Made by a program: the position numbers and the translations under genes. A DNA stretch of 8,260 nucleotides from Comamonadaceae bacterium (lineage in GTDB: Bacteria > Pseudomonadota > Gammaproteobacteria > Burkholderiales > Burkholderiaceae_C), in contig JAJTBK010000333.1 in the NCBI GenBank assembly GCA_021286965.1, forward strand, positions 1 to 8,260. Reading direction: 5' to 3'. Each line of letters opens with the position of its first letter. The first letter of the stretch is position 1. The notes beneath the pieces are model-generated. The model searched no databases. It was given only the letters and a program-made list of their open reading frames with translations, and was not told where the DNA came from. Below are positions 1 through 5,314 of this stretch, one piece after another.

Positions 1-379
1 CGCGCACGCCACCATCGGGCTCGGCATAGGTGACGGTGGCACCAAAAAACACCTGGTCGCTGCCTGCGTGCACCGAGGGATCAACCACCTCGGCAATTTC
101 CAGGCGCTTGATCAAAAAACGGATGCGCCGATCAATCTCCCGCAAGCGCTTCTTCCCGTACAGGTAGTCGCCGTTTTCCGAGCGGTCACCGTTACTTGCC
201 GCCCAATGCACGATCTCCACCAGCTTCGGGCGCTCCACGTCAATTAGCGCCAGCAACTCCGCGCGCAACCGGGCATAGCCGGCCGGGGTGATGTAATTCT
301 TGCTGCCTGCCGGAATGGATGGCAGGCTCAGACCTTCGTCCTCGTCGCCATCAGACTCTTTGGTAAACGCTTTGCTCAT
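1..379 (-). CDS. greB: Transcription elongation factor GreB (3' end beyond left edge)
   Basis: GreB binds in the secondary channel of RNA polymerase and stimulates cleavage of the transcript 3' end, rescuing backtracked complexes. The visible 126 residues begin MSKAFTKESDGDEDEG, then carry the Gre N-terminal coiled-coil signature: NYITPAGYARLRAEL at about residues 28-42, followed by GDRSENGDYLYGKKRLREID and RRIRFLIKRLE. The paired acidic residues of the coiled-coil tip and the YGKKRLREIDRRIRFL string point to GreB rather than GreA. The FKBP-like C-terminal domain begins near the left edge (VFFGATVTYAEPDGG) and is cut off, as expected since GreB is usually about 160-190 residues. The start is the first ATG in frame; no Shine-Dalgarno sequence precedes it. 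A tRNA-Arg terminator lies just upstream, so greB probably has its own promoter. The family is seen directly; the function is known from the family. Confidence 0.93.
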   Translation of the reverse strand, partial: MSKAFTKESDGDEDEGLSLPSIPAGSKNYITPAGYARLRAELLALIDVERPKLVEIVHWAASNGDRSENGDYLYGKKRLREIDRRIRFLIKRLEIAEVVDPSVHAGSDQVFFGATVTYAEPDGGVR

Positions 380-385
380 GGCGCG

Positions 386-391
386 ATTGTG
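386..391 (-). promoter_or_regulatory. Possible -10 element for greB, leaderless type
   Basis: On the minus strand the hexamer CACAAT (5 of 6 matches to TATAAT) is followed by 6 nt (CGCGCC) and then the greB ATG, which would place the transcription start at or within a base or two of the start codon. No convincing -35 hexamer lies 16-18 bp upstream; that area is the T-rich tail of the preceding terminator. This is an inference from spacing and from the lack of a ribosome binding site. Confidence 0.35.
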
Positions 392-401
392 CAGACAAAA
401 A

Positions 402-436
402 CCAAAAAGCCCTGGAACCTTTCAGTTCCAGGGCTT
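402..436 (-). terminator. Intrinsic terminator of the tRNA-Arg transcript
   Basis: A perfect 12-bp inverted repeat (407-418 with 425-436, AAGCCCTGGAAC and its complement) has a 6-nt loop. Read on the minus strand it is followed by a broken T run (TTTTTGGTTTTTG). The orientation fits termination of minus-strand transcription only; on the plus strand no T tract follows. It begins 6 nt past the encoded CCA of tRNA-Arg, so it ends the tRNA unit and insulates greB. Confidence 0.88.
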
Positions 437-441
437 CAAAT

Positions 442-518
442 TGGTGCGGCTGGCAGGAATCGAACCCACGACCCCTTGGTTCGTAGCCAAGTACTCTATC
501 CAGCTGAGCTACAGCCGC
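442..518 (-). tRNA. tRNA-Arg (anticodon ACG)
   Basis: The 77-nt gene has a complete cloverleaf: acceptor GCGGCTG pairs with CAGCCGC, D stem GCTC/GAGT, anticodon stem CTTGG/CCAAG around the loop CTACGAA (anticodon ACG, whose A34 is normally deaminated to inosine to read CGU, CGC and CGA), T stem GTGGG/CCTGC with two wobble pairs, T loop TTCGATT, discriminator A and an encoded CCA at 442-444. It has its own promoter upstream and an intrinsic terminator directly downstream. Confidence 0.97.
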
Positions 519-528
519 TAAGCTTTGT

Positions 529-534
529 ATTGTA
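529..534 (-). promoter_or_regulatory. Extended -10 promoter of tRNA-Arg
   Basis: On the minus strand the sequence TGCTACAAT matches the extended -10 form TGnTATAAT, with TACAAT at 529-534. The start would be near 522, leaving a leader of about 4-5 nt before the mature 5' end of the tRNA at 518. The -35 position (552-557 at 17-bp spacing, AAGAAA) is weak, which is usual when the TG extension is present. Confidence 0.6.
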
Positions 535-674
535 GCATGAATTCAGATCACTTTCTTCATTCTTGCCACCTCTTCGACTGCCTTGCAGCGCGTCTCAGAT
601 ACCGAGCGAAGCCGTGATTGTAATGCATTTTTTGACGCCTTCAGGAAGTCTGGCATTTTTTGCACACGGCGATT
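535..674. other. Spacer between the two tRNA genes, no gene seen
   Basis: No plausible coding sequence or stable RNA was found. The stretch is more AT-rich than its surroundings. It contains two copies of the 10-mer GCATTTTTTG (625-634 and 653-662) in direct orientation, and another TACAAT hexamer on the minus strand at 617-622 without a recognisable -35 partner. No convincing terminator follows the CAU tRNA on the minus strand, so that transcript could run on into the tRNA-Arg unit. Confidence 0.5.
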
Positions 675-751
675 CGGTAGGGCGTGGCGGACTTGAACCG
701 ACGACCAAAGGATTATGAGTCCTCTGCTCTAACCAACTGAGCTAACGCCCC
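675..751 (-). tRNA. CAU-anticodon tRNA, probably tRNA-Ile2 (elongator Met possible)
   Basis: The cloverleaf reads: acceptor GGGGCGT with ACGCCCT (first pair is G1-U72), D stem GCTC/GAGC, anticodon stem GAGGA/TCCTT around loop CTCATAA (anticodon CAT), variable loop TGGTC, T stem GTCGG/CCGCC, T loop TTCAAGT, discriminator A at 678. The anticodon loop, G27-U43 wobble, TGGTC variable loop and TTCAAGT T loop match what I recall of E. coli tRNA-Ile2, whose C34 is converted to lysidine by TilS to read AUA; elongator Met differs in the variable and T loops. This favours Ile2 but does not prove it. It is not an initiator, since it lacks three consecutive G:C pairs in the anticodon stem. Oddities: a U50-C64 mismatch in the T stem, and the 3' end is encoded as CCG (677-675) rather than CCA, so the terminal A must be added by nucleotidyltransferase. 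Confidence 0.88.
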
Positions 752-767
752 GCACCCTTGCGGGCAC
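752..767 (-). other. 5' leader hairpin abutting the CAU tRNA
   Basis: In the minus-strand RNA, GTGCCC and GGGTGC pair (four Watson-Crick pairs and two G-U wobbles) around a GCAA tetraloop, ending at the base immediately before the mature tRNA 5' end. The wobbles mean it folds only in the minus-strand transcript. It may affect RNase P processing; that is inference. Confidence 0.4.
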
Positions 768-778
768 CGAAGCCGGCG

Positions 779-805
779 ATTGTAAGGCTTGGGGCCTTCC
801 GTCAA
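779..805 (-). promoter_or_regulatory. Candidate promoter of the CAU tRNA inside the hrcA stop region
   Basis: On the minus strand TTGACG (805-800, overlapping the hrcA TGA) and TACAAT (784-779) are separated by 15 bp, shorter than the preferred 17. The region after the -10 is GC-rich, as in stable-RNA promoters subject to stringent control. The start would be near 772, giving a leader of about 21 nt. The hexamers are good and the spacing is poor. Cotranscription with hrcA is the alternative, since no clear terminator lies between them. Confidence 0.4.
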
Positions 806-1806
806 CGCCGATAGCTCAGGGCGTTGGTGACGAGCTTGGAAGTGATGTCCACAATCTCGATCATGCGGTCGTAAGCCATGCGCGTCGGGCCGATGACGCC
901 CAGGGTGCCGACGATCTGGCCATCAACCTCATAGGGCGCACTCACCACCGACAAGTCCTCGAACGGCACGACCTGGCTCTCGCCACCGATGAAGATGCGC
1001 ACGCCCTCGGCCTGGCTGGAGATGTCGAGCAGGCGCAGGATTTGCGTTTTTTGCTCGAACAGGTCAAACGCCCGGCGCAGGTTGTGCATGTCGCCTGAAA
1101 AATCACTCACTGCCAGCAGGTTGCGCTCACCGGCAATCACGACCTCATCCTGCGCCTGCGTCAGGGCTTCGGAGCTGACGTTGACGGCGGCCTGCATCAA
1201 GGTGGCGACCTCGCCGCGCAGGCGTTCGACCTCGGTTTTCAGGCGCTCGCGTACCTGCTCCATGGCCAAGCCAGCATAGTGTGCATTGAGAAAATTAGCT
1301 GCTTCCACAAGCTGCGCTGGAGCGTAATCGACGTCGGTAAAAATGACGCGGTTTTGCACATCGCCCTCGGGCGAGACGATGATGACCAGCAAGCGGCGCT
1401 CGGACAGGCGCAAGAACTCGATCTGCCGAAACACCGAGGTGCGCCGAGGCGCCATCACCACGCCAACGAATTGCGACAGGTTCGACAGCAGGCTGGCGGC
1501 GTTGGCAATCACTTTCTGCGGCTGCTCGGGTACCAGTTCTGGCGGCGCCAGCTGGTGGCGCTGCACAGTCAGCATGGTGTCCACGAACAAGCGGTAGCCG
1601 CGCGCCGTCGGGATGCGGCCGGCGGAGGTGTGCGGGCTGGCGATCAGGCCCAGCTCCTCCAGGTCAGCCATCACGTTACGGATGGTGGCAGGCGAGAGCT
1701 CCAGTCCCGAGGCCTTGGAGAGCGTGCGCGAGCCGACCGGTTGCCCGTCGGCGATGTAGCGTTCTACAAGCGCTTTGAGCAACAACTTGGCGCGATCATC
1801 GAGCAT
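802..1806 (-). CDS. hrcA: Heat-inducible transcription repressor HrcA
   Basis: HrcA is a cytoplasmic dimeric repressor that binds CIRCE operators of chaperone genes (groESL, sometimes dnaK) and is itself kept active by GroEL. The 334 residues match the usual family length. The N-terminal winged helix covers about residues 1-75, with the recognition segment [19 protein letters not shown] at 37-55 and the wing motif [16 protein letters not shown] just after. The rest is the HrcA ligand-like and dimerisation domain, with [14 protein letters not shown], the ERNLL motif and the C-terminal VSAPY and [15 protein letters not shown] block. The ATG chosen gives the family-typical [18 protein letters not shown] start. 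No Shine-Dalgarno sequence precedes it. It is divergent from nadK and is not next to grpE-dnaK-dnaJ, the usual position in Firmicutes; this isolated arrangement is common in betaproteobacteria. I found no CIRCE (TTAGCACTC-N9-GAGTGCTAA) in the window, so autoregulation through it is not supported here. Confidence 0.97.
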   Translation of the reverse strand: MLDDRAKLLLKALVERYIADGQPVGSRTLSKASGLELSPATIRNVMADLEELGLIASPHTSAGRIPTARGYRLFVDTMLTVQRHQLAPPELVPEQPQKVIANAASLLSNLSQFVGVVMAPRRTSVFRQIEFLRLSERRLLVIIVSPEGDVQNRVIFTDVDYAPAQLVEAANFLNAHYAGLAMEQVRERLKTEVERLRGEVATLMQAAVNVSSEALTQAQDEVVIAGERNLLAVSDFSGDMHNLRRAFDLFEQKTQILRLLDISSQAEGVRIFIGGESQVVPFEDLSVVSAPYEVDGQIVGTLGVIGPTRMAYDRMIEIVDITSKLVTNALSYRR

Positions 1807-1834
1807 TCCAGGATTTTAATGATGTAATTTCGGC
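1807..1834. promoter_or_regulatory. 28-bp divergent hrcA/nadK promoter region, possibly leaderless both ways
   Basis: The gap between the two ATG codons is too small for two ordinary leaders. On the minus strand TAAAAT (1818-1813) is followed by 6 nt and the hrcA ATG. On the plus strand TGATGTAAT (1820-1828, an extended -10 form with TGTAAT at 1823-1828) is followed by 6 nt and the nadK ATG. Both would start transcription at the A of the start codon. Neither gene has a GGAGG-like sequence, and -35 matches are poor in both directions. The hexamers and spacing are seen directly; leaderless initiation is inferred. Confidence 0.45.
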
Positions 1835-2731
1835 ATGACGTCCCGCTTCCACCATGTCGCCCTGATTGGCAAGTACCAAAACACGGTGTCTGGCACCACG
1901 GTCTGCAGCTCGCGCGAGATCATGCAGAACATTGCCCAATTCCTGGAGCGCCAGGGCTGCGAAGTGTCGCTGGAGGCCGAGACGGCGGCCAACACCGGCC
2001 TGGCGCACTACAACGCGCTCGATGCCGATGCCATCGGCGCGCAATGCGACCTGGGCCTGGTCGTCGGCGGCGACGGCACCATGCTCGGCATTGGCCGGCG
2101 CCTGGCACGCTACGGTACGCCGCTCATCGGCATCAACCAGGGGCGCCTGGGCTTCGTCACCGACATTCCGCTGGGCGACTACGAAAGCACCCTCACCCCC
2201 ATGCTCCTCGGTCAGTTCGAAGAGGACACCCGCCCGCTGATGCAGGCGCAGGTACTGCGCGACGGCGAATGCGTGTTCGAGGCCCTGGCCATGAACGACG
2301 TCGTGGTGGCGCGCGGCGCAACGGCAGCCATGGTGGAGCTGCGCGTCGAGGTCGATGGCCACTTCGTCGCCAACCAGCGCGCCGACGGCCTGATCGTCTC
2401 CTCGCCCACCGGCTCCACCGCCTACGCCCTGTCCGCCGGCGGGCCCATGCTGCATCCCTCGGTCGGCGGCTGGGTGCTGGTGCCGATTGCGCCGCACACC
2501 CTCTCCAACCGCCCCATCGTGCTCCCCGACAGCACCGAAGTCGCCATCGAGCTTGTGGGCGGGCGCGACATCAGTGCCAATTTCGACATGCAGTCGCTGA
2601 CCTCGCTGCTGCATGGCGACCGCATCCTGGTGCGCCGCTCAGCGCATTGCGTCCGCTTTCTGCACCCCCAGGGCTGGAACTACTTTGCCACCTTGCGTAA
2701 AAAACTGCGCTGGAACGAAGGAGGCTCCTGA
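1835..2731 (+). CDS. nadK: NAD kinase
   Basis: NadK phosphorylates NAD at the 2' hydroxyl of its adenosine ribose to make NADP, the only route to NADP in most bacteria. The 298-residue protein matches the usual family length. It shows the diagnostic GGDGT motif (residues 78-82, with the catalytic Asp80), the INQGRLGF strand (100-107), the ND pair that contacts NAD (154-155) and the glycine-rich [16 protein letters not shown] loop (189-204), followed by the C-terminal beta-sandwich with [12 protein letters not shown]. The start gives [15 protein letters not shown], aligned with relatives as I remember them. It is the first gene of nadK-recN-rapZ, with 2 bp to recN. No Shine-Dalgarno sequence precedes the ATG, unlike the downstream genes. 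No frame breaks or missing residues are evident. Confidence 0.97.
   Translation: MTSRFHHVALIGKYQNTVSGTTVCSSREIMQNIAQFLERQGCEVSLEAETAANTGLAHYNALDADAIGAQCDLGLVVGGDGTMLGIGRRLARYGTPLIGINQGRLGFVTDIPLGDYESTLTPMLLGQFEEDTRPLMQAQVLRDGECVFEALAMNDVVVARGATAAMVELRVEVDGHFVANQRADGLIVSSPTGSTAYALSAGGPMLHPSVGGWVLVPIAPHTLSNRPIVLPDSTEVAIELVGGRDISANFDMQSLTSLLHGDRILVRRSAHCVRFLHPQGWNYFATLRKKLRWNEGGS
2718..2724 (+). promoter_or_regulatory. Strong recN ribosome binding site inside a small inverted repeat
   Basis: AAGGAGG lies 9 nt before the recN ATG and fully complements the 16S rRNA tail. It sits inside the last codons of nadK and within AGGAGGCTCCT (2719-2729), which could fold as a 4-bp mini-hairpin with a GGC loop. 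Ribosomes finishing nadK would keep it open, which would couple the two genes. The motif is certain; the coupling is inferred. Confidence 0.7.
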
Positions 2732-2733
2732 CC

Positions 2734-4395
2734 ATGGCCCTGCGGCGCATTACCCTGCGCGATTTCGTCATCGTGCAGGAACTCGACATCGAGCTGCAGG
2801 CGGGCTTCACCGCCCTCACGGGCGAAACCGGCGCCGGCAAATCCATCCTGATCGACGCCCTGCAGCTGACCCTGGGGGCACGCGCCGATGCCGGTGTGGT
2901 GCGCGAAGGCGCGCGCCAGGCCGACCTGTGCGCCGAATTCGACTGCCCCCCCAGCCTCATGCCCTGGCTGGAGGAAGGCGGCTTCGAGCCCGCTCCGGCG
3001 CTGCTGCTGCGCCGCGCCATTGACCTGCAGGGCAAGAGCCGCGCCTGGATCAATGGCAGCCCCGCCACCGCCACCCAGTTGCGCCACCTGGGCGAACAGC
3101 TGCTGGACATCCACGGCCAGCACGCCTGGCAAAGCCTGACGCGGCCCGACGCCGTGCGCAGCCTGCTCGACGCCTATGCCGGCCTATCGAGTGCTCCCCT
3201 GGCCCCCCTGTGGACGGCCTGGCGCACGGCGCAACAGACGCTGCAGCAGGCACGCCAGCAGCAAGAGAGCCTGCTGCGCGAACGCGAGCGCCTGCAGTGG
3301 CAGATTGGGGAACTCGACAAACTGGCGCCGGCAACCCAGGAATGGGAAGAGCTCAACGCCGAGCACAACCGCCTGACGCACGCCCAATCCCTGCTCGACG
3401 CCGCCAGCAGTGCGCTGGTACTGCTCGAAAGCGAGGACAAGGGCGCGCACGGCCCGCTGCACCGCGCCCAGCACCTGCTGGCACAGCAGGCGCACCTCGA
3501 TCCCGCCCTGGCGGCCATGGCCGAGGTGCTCGCCGGCAGCCTGGCACAACTGGGCGATGCCTGTCATTCGCTGCACGGCTACCTGCGCCGCACCGAGCTC
3601 GATCCAAAGCGTCTGGCAACGCTCGACACCCGGCTGGCACAGTGGCTGGCGCTGGCACGGCGCTACCGGCGCCAGCCGCAGGAACTGCCGGCGCTGCTCG
3701 CCAGCTGGCGCCAGGAGCTGGCACAGCTCGACGCCGCCGCCGACCTGGCGCAGCTGCAGGCCCAGGAGCAGGTCTGCGCCCAGGCTTACCAGACGGCGGC
3801 GCTACAACTATCGAAGCAGCGCACGCAAGCTGCGCCTCGTTTATCACGCGCCATCACCCAAGCCATGCAAGGCCTGGGGATGGCCGGTGGGCAGTTCCAG
3901 GTGCAGCTCACACCGGCCCCGGCGCCTGGGCTGCAGGGGCTCGACGTGGTCGAATTCCTGGTCGCAGGCCACGCCGGCACCAGCCCCCGACCGATCGCCA
4001 AAGTCGCCTCGGGCGGGGAGCTGTCGCGCATTGCGCTGGCGATTGCCGTCACCACCAGCGCCCTGGGCGAAGCCGGCACCTTGATTTTTGACGAGGTGGA
4101 CGCCGGCGTCGGCGGCGCTGTGGCGCAGACCGTCGGCCGGCTGATGCAGCGCCTGGGACACGACCGCCAGGTGCTGGCCGTGACCCACCTGCCCCAGGTC
4201 GCAGCCTGCGCCGACCAGCACCTGGTGGTCGCCAAGCAGCAGGGCAAGGCCGGTACGCGCAGCCGCGTCACGGCCGTGGCCGCACAGGCGCGGGTGCGCG
4301 AGATCGCGCGCATGTTGGGCGGCGCCCAGCTCTCGCCGGCCACCTTGGCACACGCACAGGAAATGCTCGCACTGGAGGTCGGCCATGCCGCTTGA
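2734..4395 (+). CDS. recN: DNA repair protein RecN (SMC-like ATPase)
   Basis: RecN is an SMC-related ATPase, SOS-induced in several bacteria, that acts in recombinational repair of double-strand breaks by holding broken DNA and sister chromosomes together. The 553 residues agree with the family. The N-terminal ATPase lobe has Walker A GETGAGKS at 30-37 and the conserved [11 protein letters not shown] region near 130. The central part (about 155-370) is Gln/Ala/Leu-rich helix typical of the short antiparallel coiled coil. The C-terminal lobe has the ABC signature SGGELSR at 426-432, Walker B LIFDEVD at 450-456 (catalytic Asp453/Glu454) and the His switch in [15 protein letters not shown]. Start choice is fixed by AAGGAGG 9 nt upstream. 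It follows nadK by 2 bp and overlaps rapZ by 11 bp. I do not see a LexA box before nadK, so SOS control is not supported from this sequence. Confidence 0.97.
   Translation: MALRRITLRDFVIVQELDIELQAGFTALTGETGAGKSILIDALQLTLGARADAGVVREGARQADLCAEFDCPPSLMPWLEEGGFEPAPALLLRRAIDLQGKSRAWINGSPATATQLRHLGEQLLDIHGQHAWQSLTRPDAVRSLLDAYAGLSSAPLAPLWTAWRTAQQTLQQARQQQESLLRERERLQWQIGELDKLAPATQEWEELNAEHNRLTHAQSLLDAASSALVLLESEDKGAHGPLHRAQHLLAQQAHLDPALAAMAEVLAGSLAQLGDACHSLHGYLRRTELDPKRLATLDTRLAQWLALARRYRRQPQELPALLASWRQELAQLDAAADLAQLQAQEQVCAQAYQTAALQLSKQRTQAAPRLSRAITQAMQGLGMAGGQFQVQLTPAPAPGLQGLDVVEFLVAGHAGTSPRPIAKVASGGELSRIALAIAVTTSALGEAGTLIFDEVDAGVGGAVAQTVGRLMQRLGHDRQVLAVTHLPQVAACADQHLVVAKQQGKAGTRSRVTAVAAQARVREIARMLGGAQLSPATLAHAQEMLALEVGHAA
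4374..4378 (+). promoter_or_regulatory. rapZ ribosome binding site within the recN 3' end
   Basis: GGAGG lies 6 nt before the rapZ ATG at 4385. The ATG is inside recN, and the recN stop is at 4393-4395, so terminating ribosomes are close to the rapZ start and coupling is likely. This site decides the rapZ start. Confidence 0.75.
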
Positions 4396-5248
4396 ACTCG
4401 TCTTGCTGACCGGCATGTCCGGCTCCGGCAAATCCGTCGCCCTGCACGCGCTCGAAGATGCCGGCTACTACTGCATCGACAACCTGCCGCCCGATTTGCT
4501 GGCCGCCTTCGTCGCCCTGGAGCACACGCAGCACGGCGAACGCATCGCCATTGCCATGGATGCCCGCAGTGCCACCGGCCTGCCGCAGCTGCCGGCGCAA
4601 TTGGCGCAGCTGCGCCAGCAAGGCATCCTGGTGCGGCCGCTGTTTCTCGACGCCTCCACCGGCACCCTGGTGCGGCGCTTCTCCGAAACCCGGCGCCGCC
4701 ACCCCCTGGACCAAGCCAGCGGCCCCATCGTCCGTCGGGCCTTGGTGCAAACCATCGAGCACGAGCGCGAGCTGCTCGCCGGGCTGCGCGAGCAGGCGCA
4801 CGTGATCGACACCAGCGTGCTGCGCCCCTCGCAACTGCAAAGCACCATCAAGCAGCTGCTGGCCACGCCCGAGCAGCAGCTGACCCTGGTGTTCCAGTCT
4901 TTTGCCTTCAAGCGCGGCATTCCGATGGATGCCGACTACGTGTTCGACGTGCGGATGCTGCCCAATCCGCACTACGAACCCGGCCTGCGCGAACTCACCG
5001 GGCAAGATGCCCCCGTGGCCGCTTTTTTACGCCAGCAGCCCGAGGTGCAACAGATGCAGCAGGACATCACCACCTTCCTGCAGCGCTGGCTGCCGGCCCT
5101 GGTGCTCAACCACCGCAGCTACGTCACCGTGGCCGTGGGCTGCACCGGCGGCCAGCACCGCTCGGTCTATCTGGCCGAACAGCTGACGGCGCAGTTCGCC
5201 GCCCAATGGACGACGCTGTGCCGCCACCGCGAGCTCGACGGCCGCTGA
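4385..5248 (+). CDS. rapZ: RapZ/YvcJ-family nucleotide-binding protein
   Basis: The family binds and hydrolyses nucleotides; in E. coli RapZ is the adaptor that presents the sRNA GlmZ to RNase E and so tunes glucosamine-6-phosphate synthase. The 287 residues fit the family. Walker A GMSGSGKS is at 10-17, followed by the family signature [18 protein letters not shown]. The C-terminal domain carries [26 protein letters not shown] and the hallmark [10 protein letters not shown] at 252-261. The C-terminus (CRHRELDGR) aligns with the E. coli tail but lacks most of the basic residues used for sRNA binding there: positions equivalent to K270, K281 and K283 are W275, G286 and absent, with only R287 kept. 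In many proteobacteria rapZ lies near rpoN/ptsN or hprK; here it is third in nadK-recN-rapZ. The family is certain. A GlmZ-type role is doubtful, and a nucleotide- or metabolite-sensing role is an alternative. Confidence 0.94.
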   Translation: MPLELVLLTGMSGSGKSVALHALEDAGYYCIDNLPPDLLAAFVALEHTQHGERIAIAMDARSATGLPQLPAQLAQLRQQGILVRPLFLDASTGTLVRRFSETRRRHPLDQASGPIVRRALVQTIEHERELLAGLREQAHVIDTSVLRPSQLQSTIKQLLATPEQQLTLVFQSFAFKRGIPMDADYVFDVRMLPNPHYEPGLRELTGQDAPVAAFLRQQPEVQQMQQDITTFLQRWLPALVLNHRSYVTVAVGCTGGQHRSVYLAEQLTAQFAAQWTTLCRHRELDGR

Positions 5249-5255
5249 ACAAGCA

Positions 5256-5314
5256 CCCTTTTGGCTGCGAACGCCGATTGGCCAAGCGTCAATAGCTATT
5301 GTTTTTATAGCAAA
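5256..5314 (-). repeat. Short dispersed intergenic repeat of Comamonadaceae type
   Basis: The element fills the gap between the convergent rapZ and mutY genes and ends at the mutY stop codon. Read on the minus strand it runs TTTGCTATAAAAACAATAGC, then CTATTGACGCTTGGCC, an arm GCGTTCGC, and GCCAAAAGGG. It contains a perfect 12-bp palindrome CAATAGCTATTG (5290-5301), an inverted pair GCTAT/ATAGC (5295-5299 and 5307-5311) and TTGGC/GCCAA (5261-5265 and 5281-5285). This layout resembles a repeat I remember as common between genes in Acidovorax and relatives (TTTGCTAT, a short A/T run, ATAGCTGCTTGCGCTT, a variable part, then GCG and GGCCAAA). The palindromes are seen; the family assignment is from memory. 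It could serve as a folded transcript end for both genes, though no T run makes it a standard terminator. Confidence 0.6.

Noticed and set aside
300..521. A 73-codon plus-strand frame ending in LVRLAGIEPTTPWFVAKYSIQLSYSR
   Set aside because: Its end is the reverse reading of tRNA-Arg, a well-known false gene in annotations; the rest is antisense to greB.
617..622. A further TACAAT on the minus strand as a second tRNA-Arg promoter
   Set aside because: No -35 or TG extension, and the extended -10 promoter close to the tRNA explains transcription better.
632..660. TTGACG on the plus strand as a promoter -35 element
   Set aside because: No acceptable -10 follows at 16-18 bp and nothing on the plus strand downstream would be transcribed before hrcA antisense.
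637..661. GCCTTCAGGAAGTCTGGC followed by T6 as a plus-strand terminator
   Set aside because: The stem is short with a 2-nt loop or needs a bulge, and no plus-strand gene lies upstream to terminate.
784..798. AAGGC-N5-GCCTT as an hrcA terminator
   Set aside because: Only 5 bp and no T run follows on the minus strand.
1279..1827. A 182-codon plus-strand frame opposite hrcA
   Set aside because: Gln/Arg/His-rich composition from reading HrcA codons backwards, no ribosome binding site and no family resemblance.
1807..1834. CIRCE operator for HrcA autoregulation
   Set aside because: No TTAGCACTC/GAGTGCTAA arms in the gap or elsewhere in the window.
1796..2614. A 272-codon minus-strand frame opposite nadK
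   Set aside because: His/Gly/Ala-rich with no domain, fully covered by nadK whose motifs are intact; shadow frame.
3210..4091. A 293-codon overlapping plus-strand frame within recN
   Set aside because: Ala/Arg/Gly/Pro-rich plus-one shadow of recN; recN itself is complete with all ATPase motifs.
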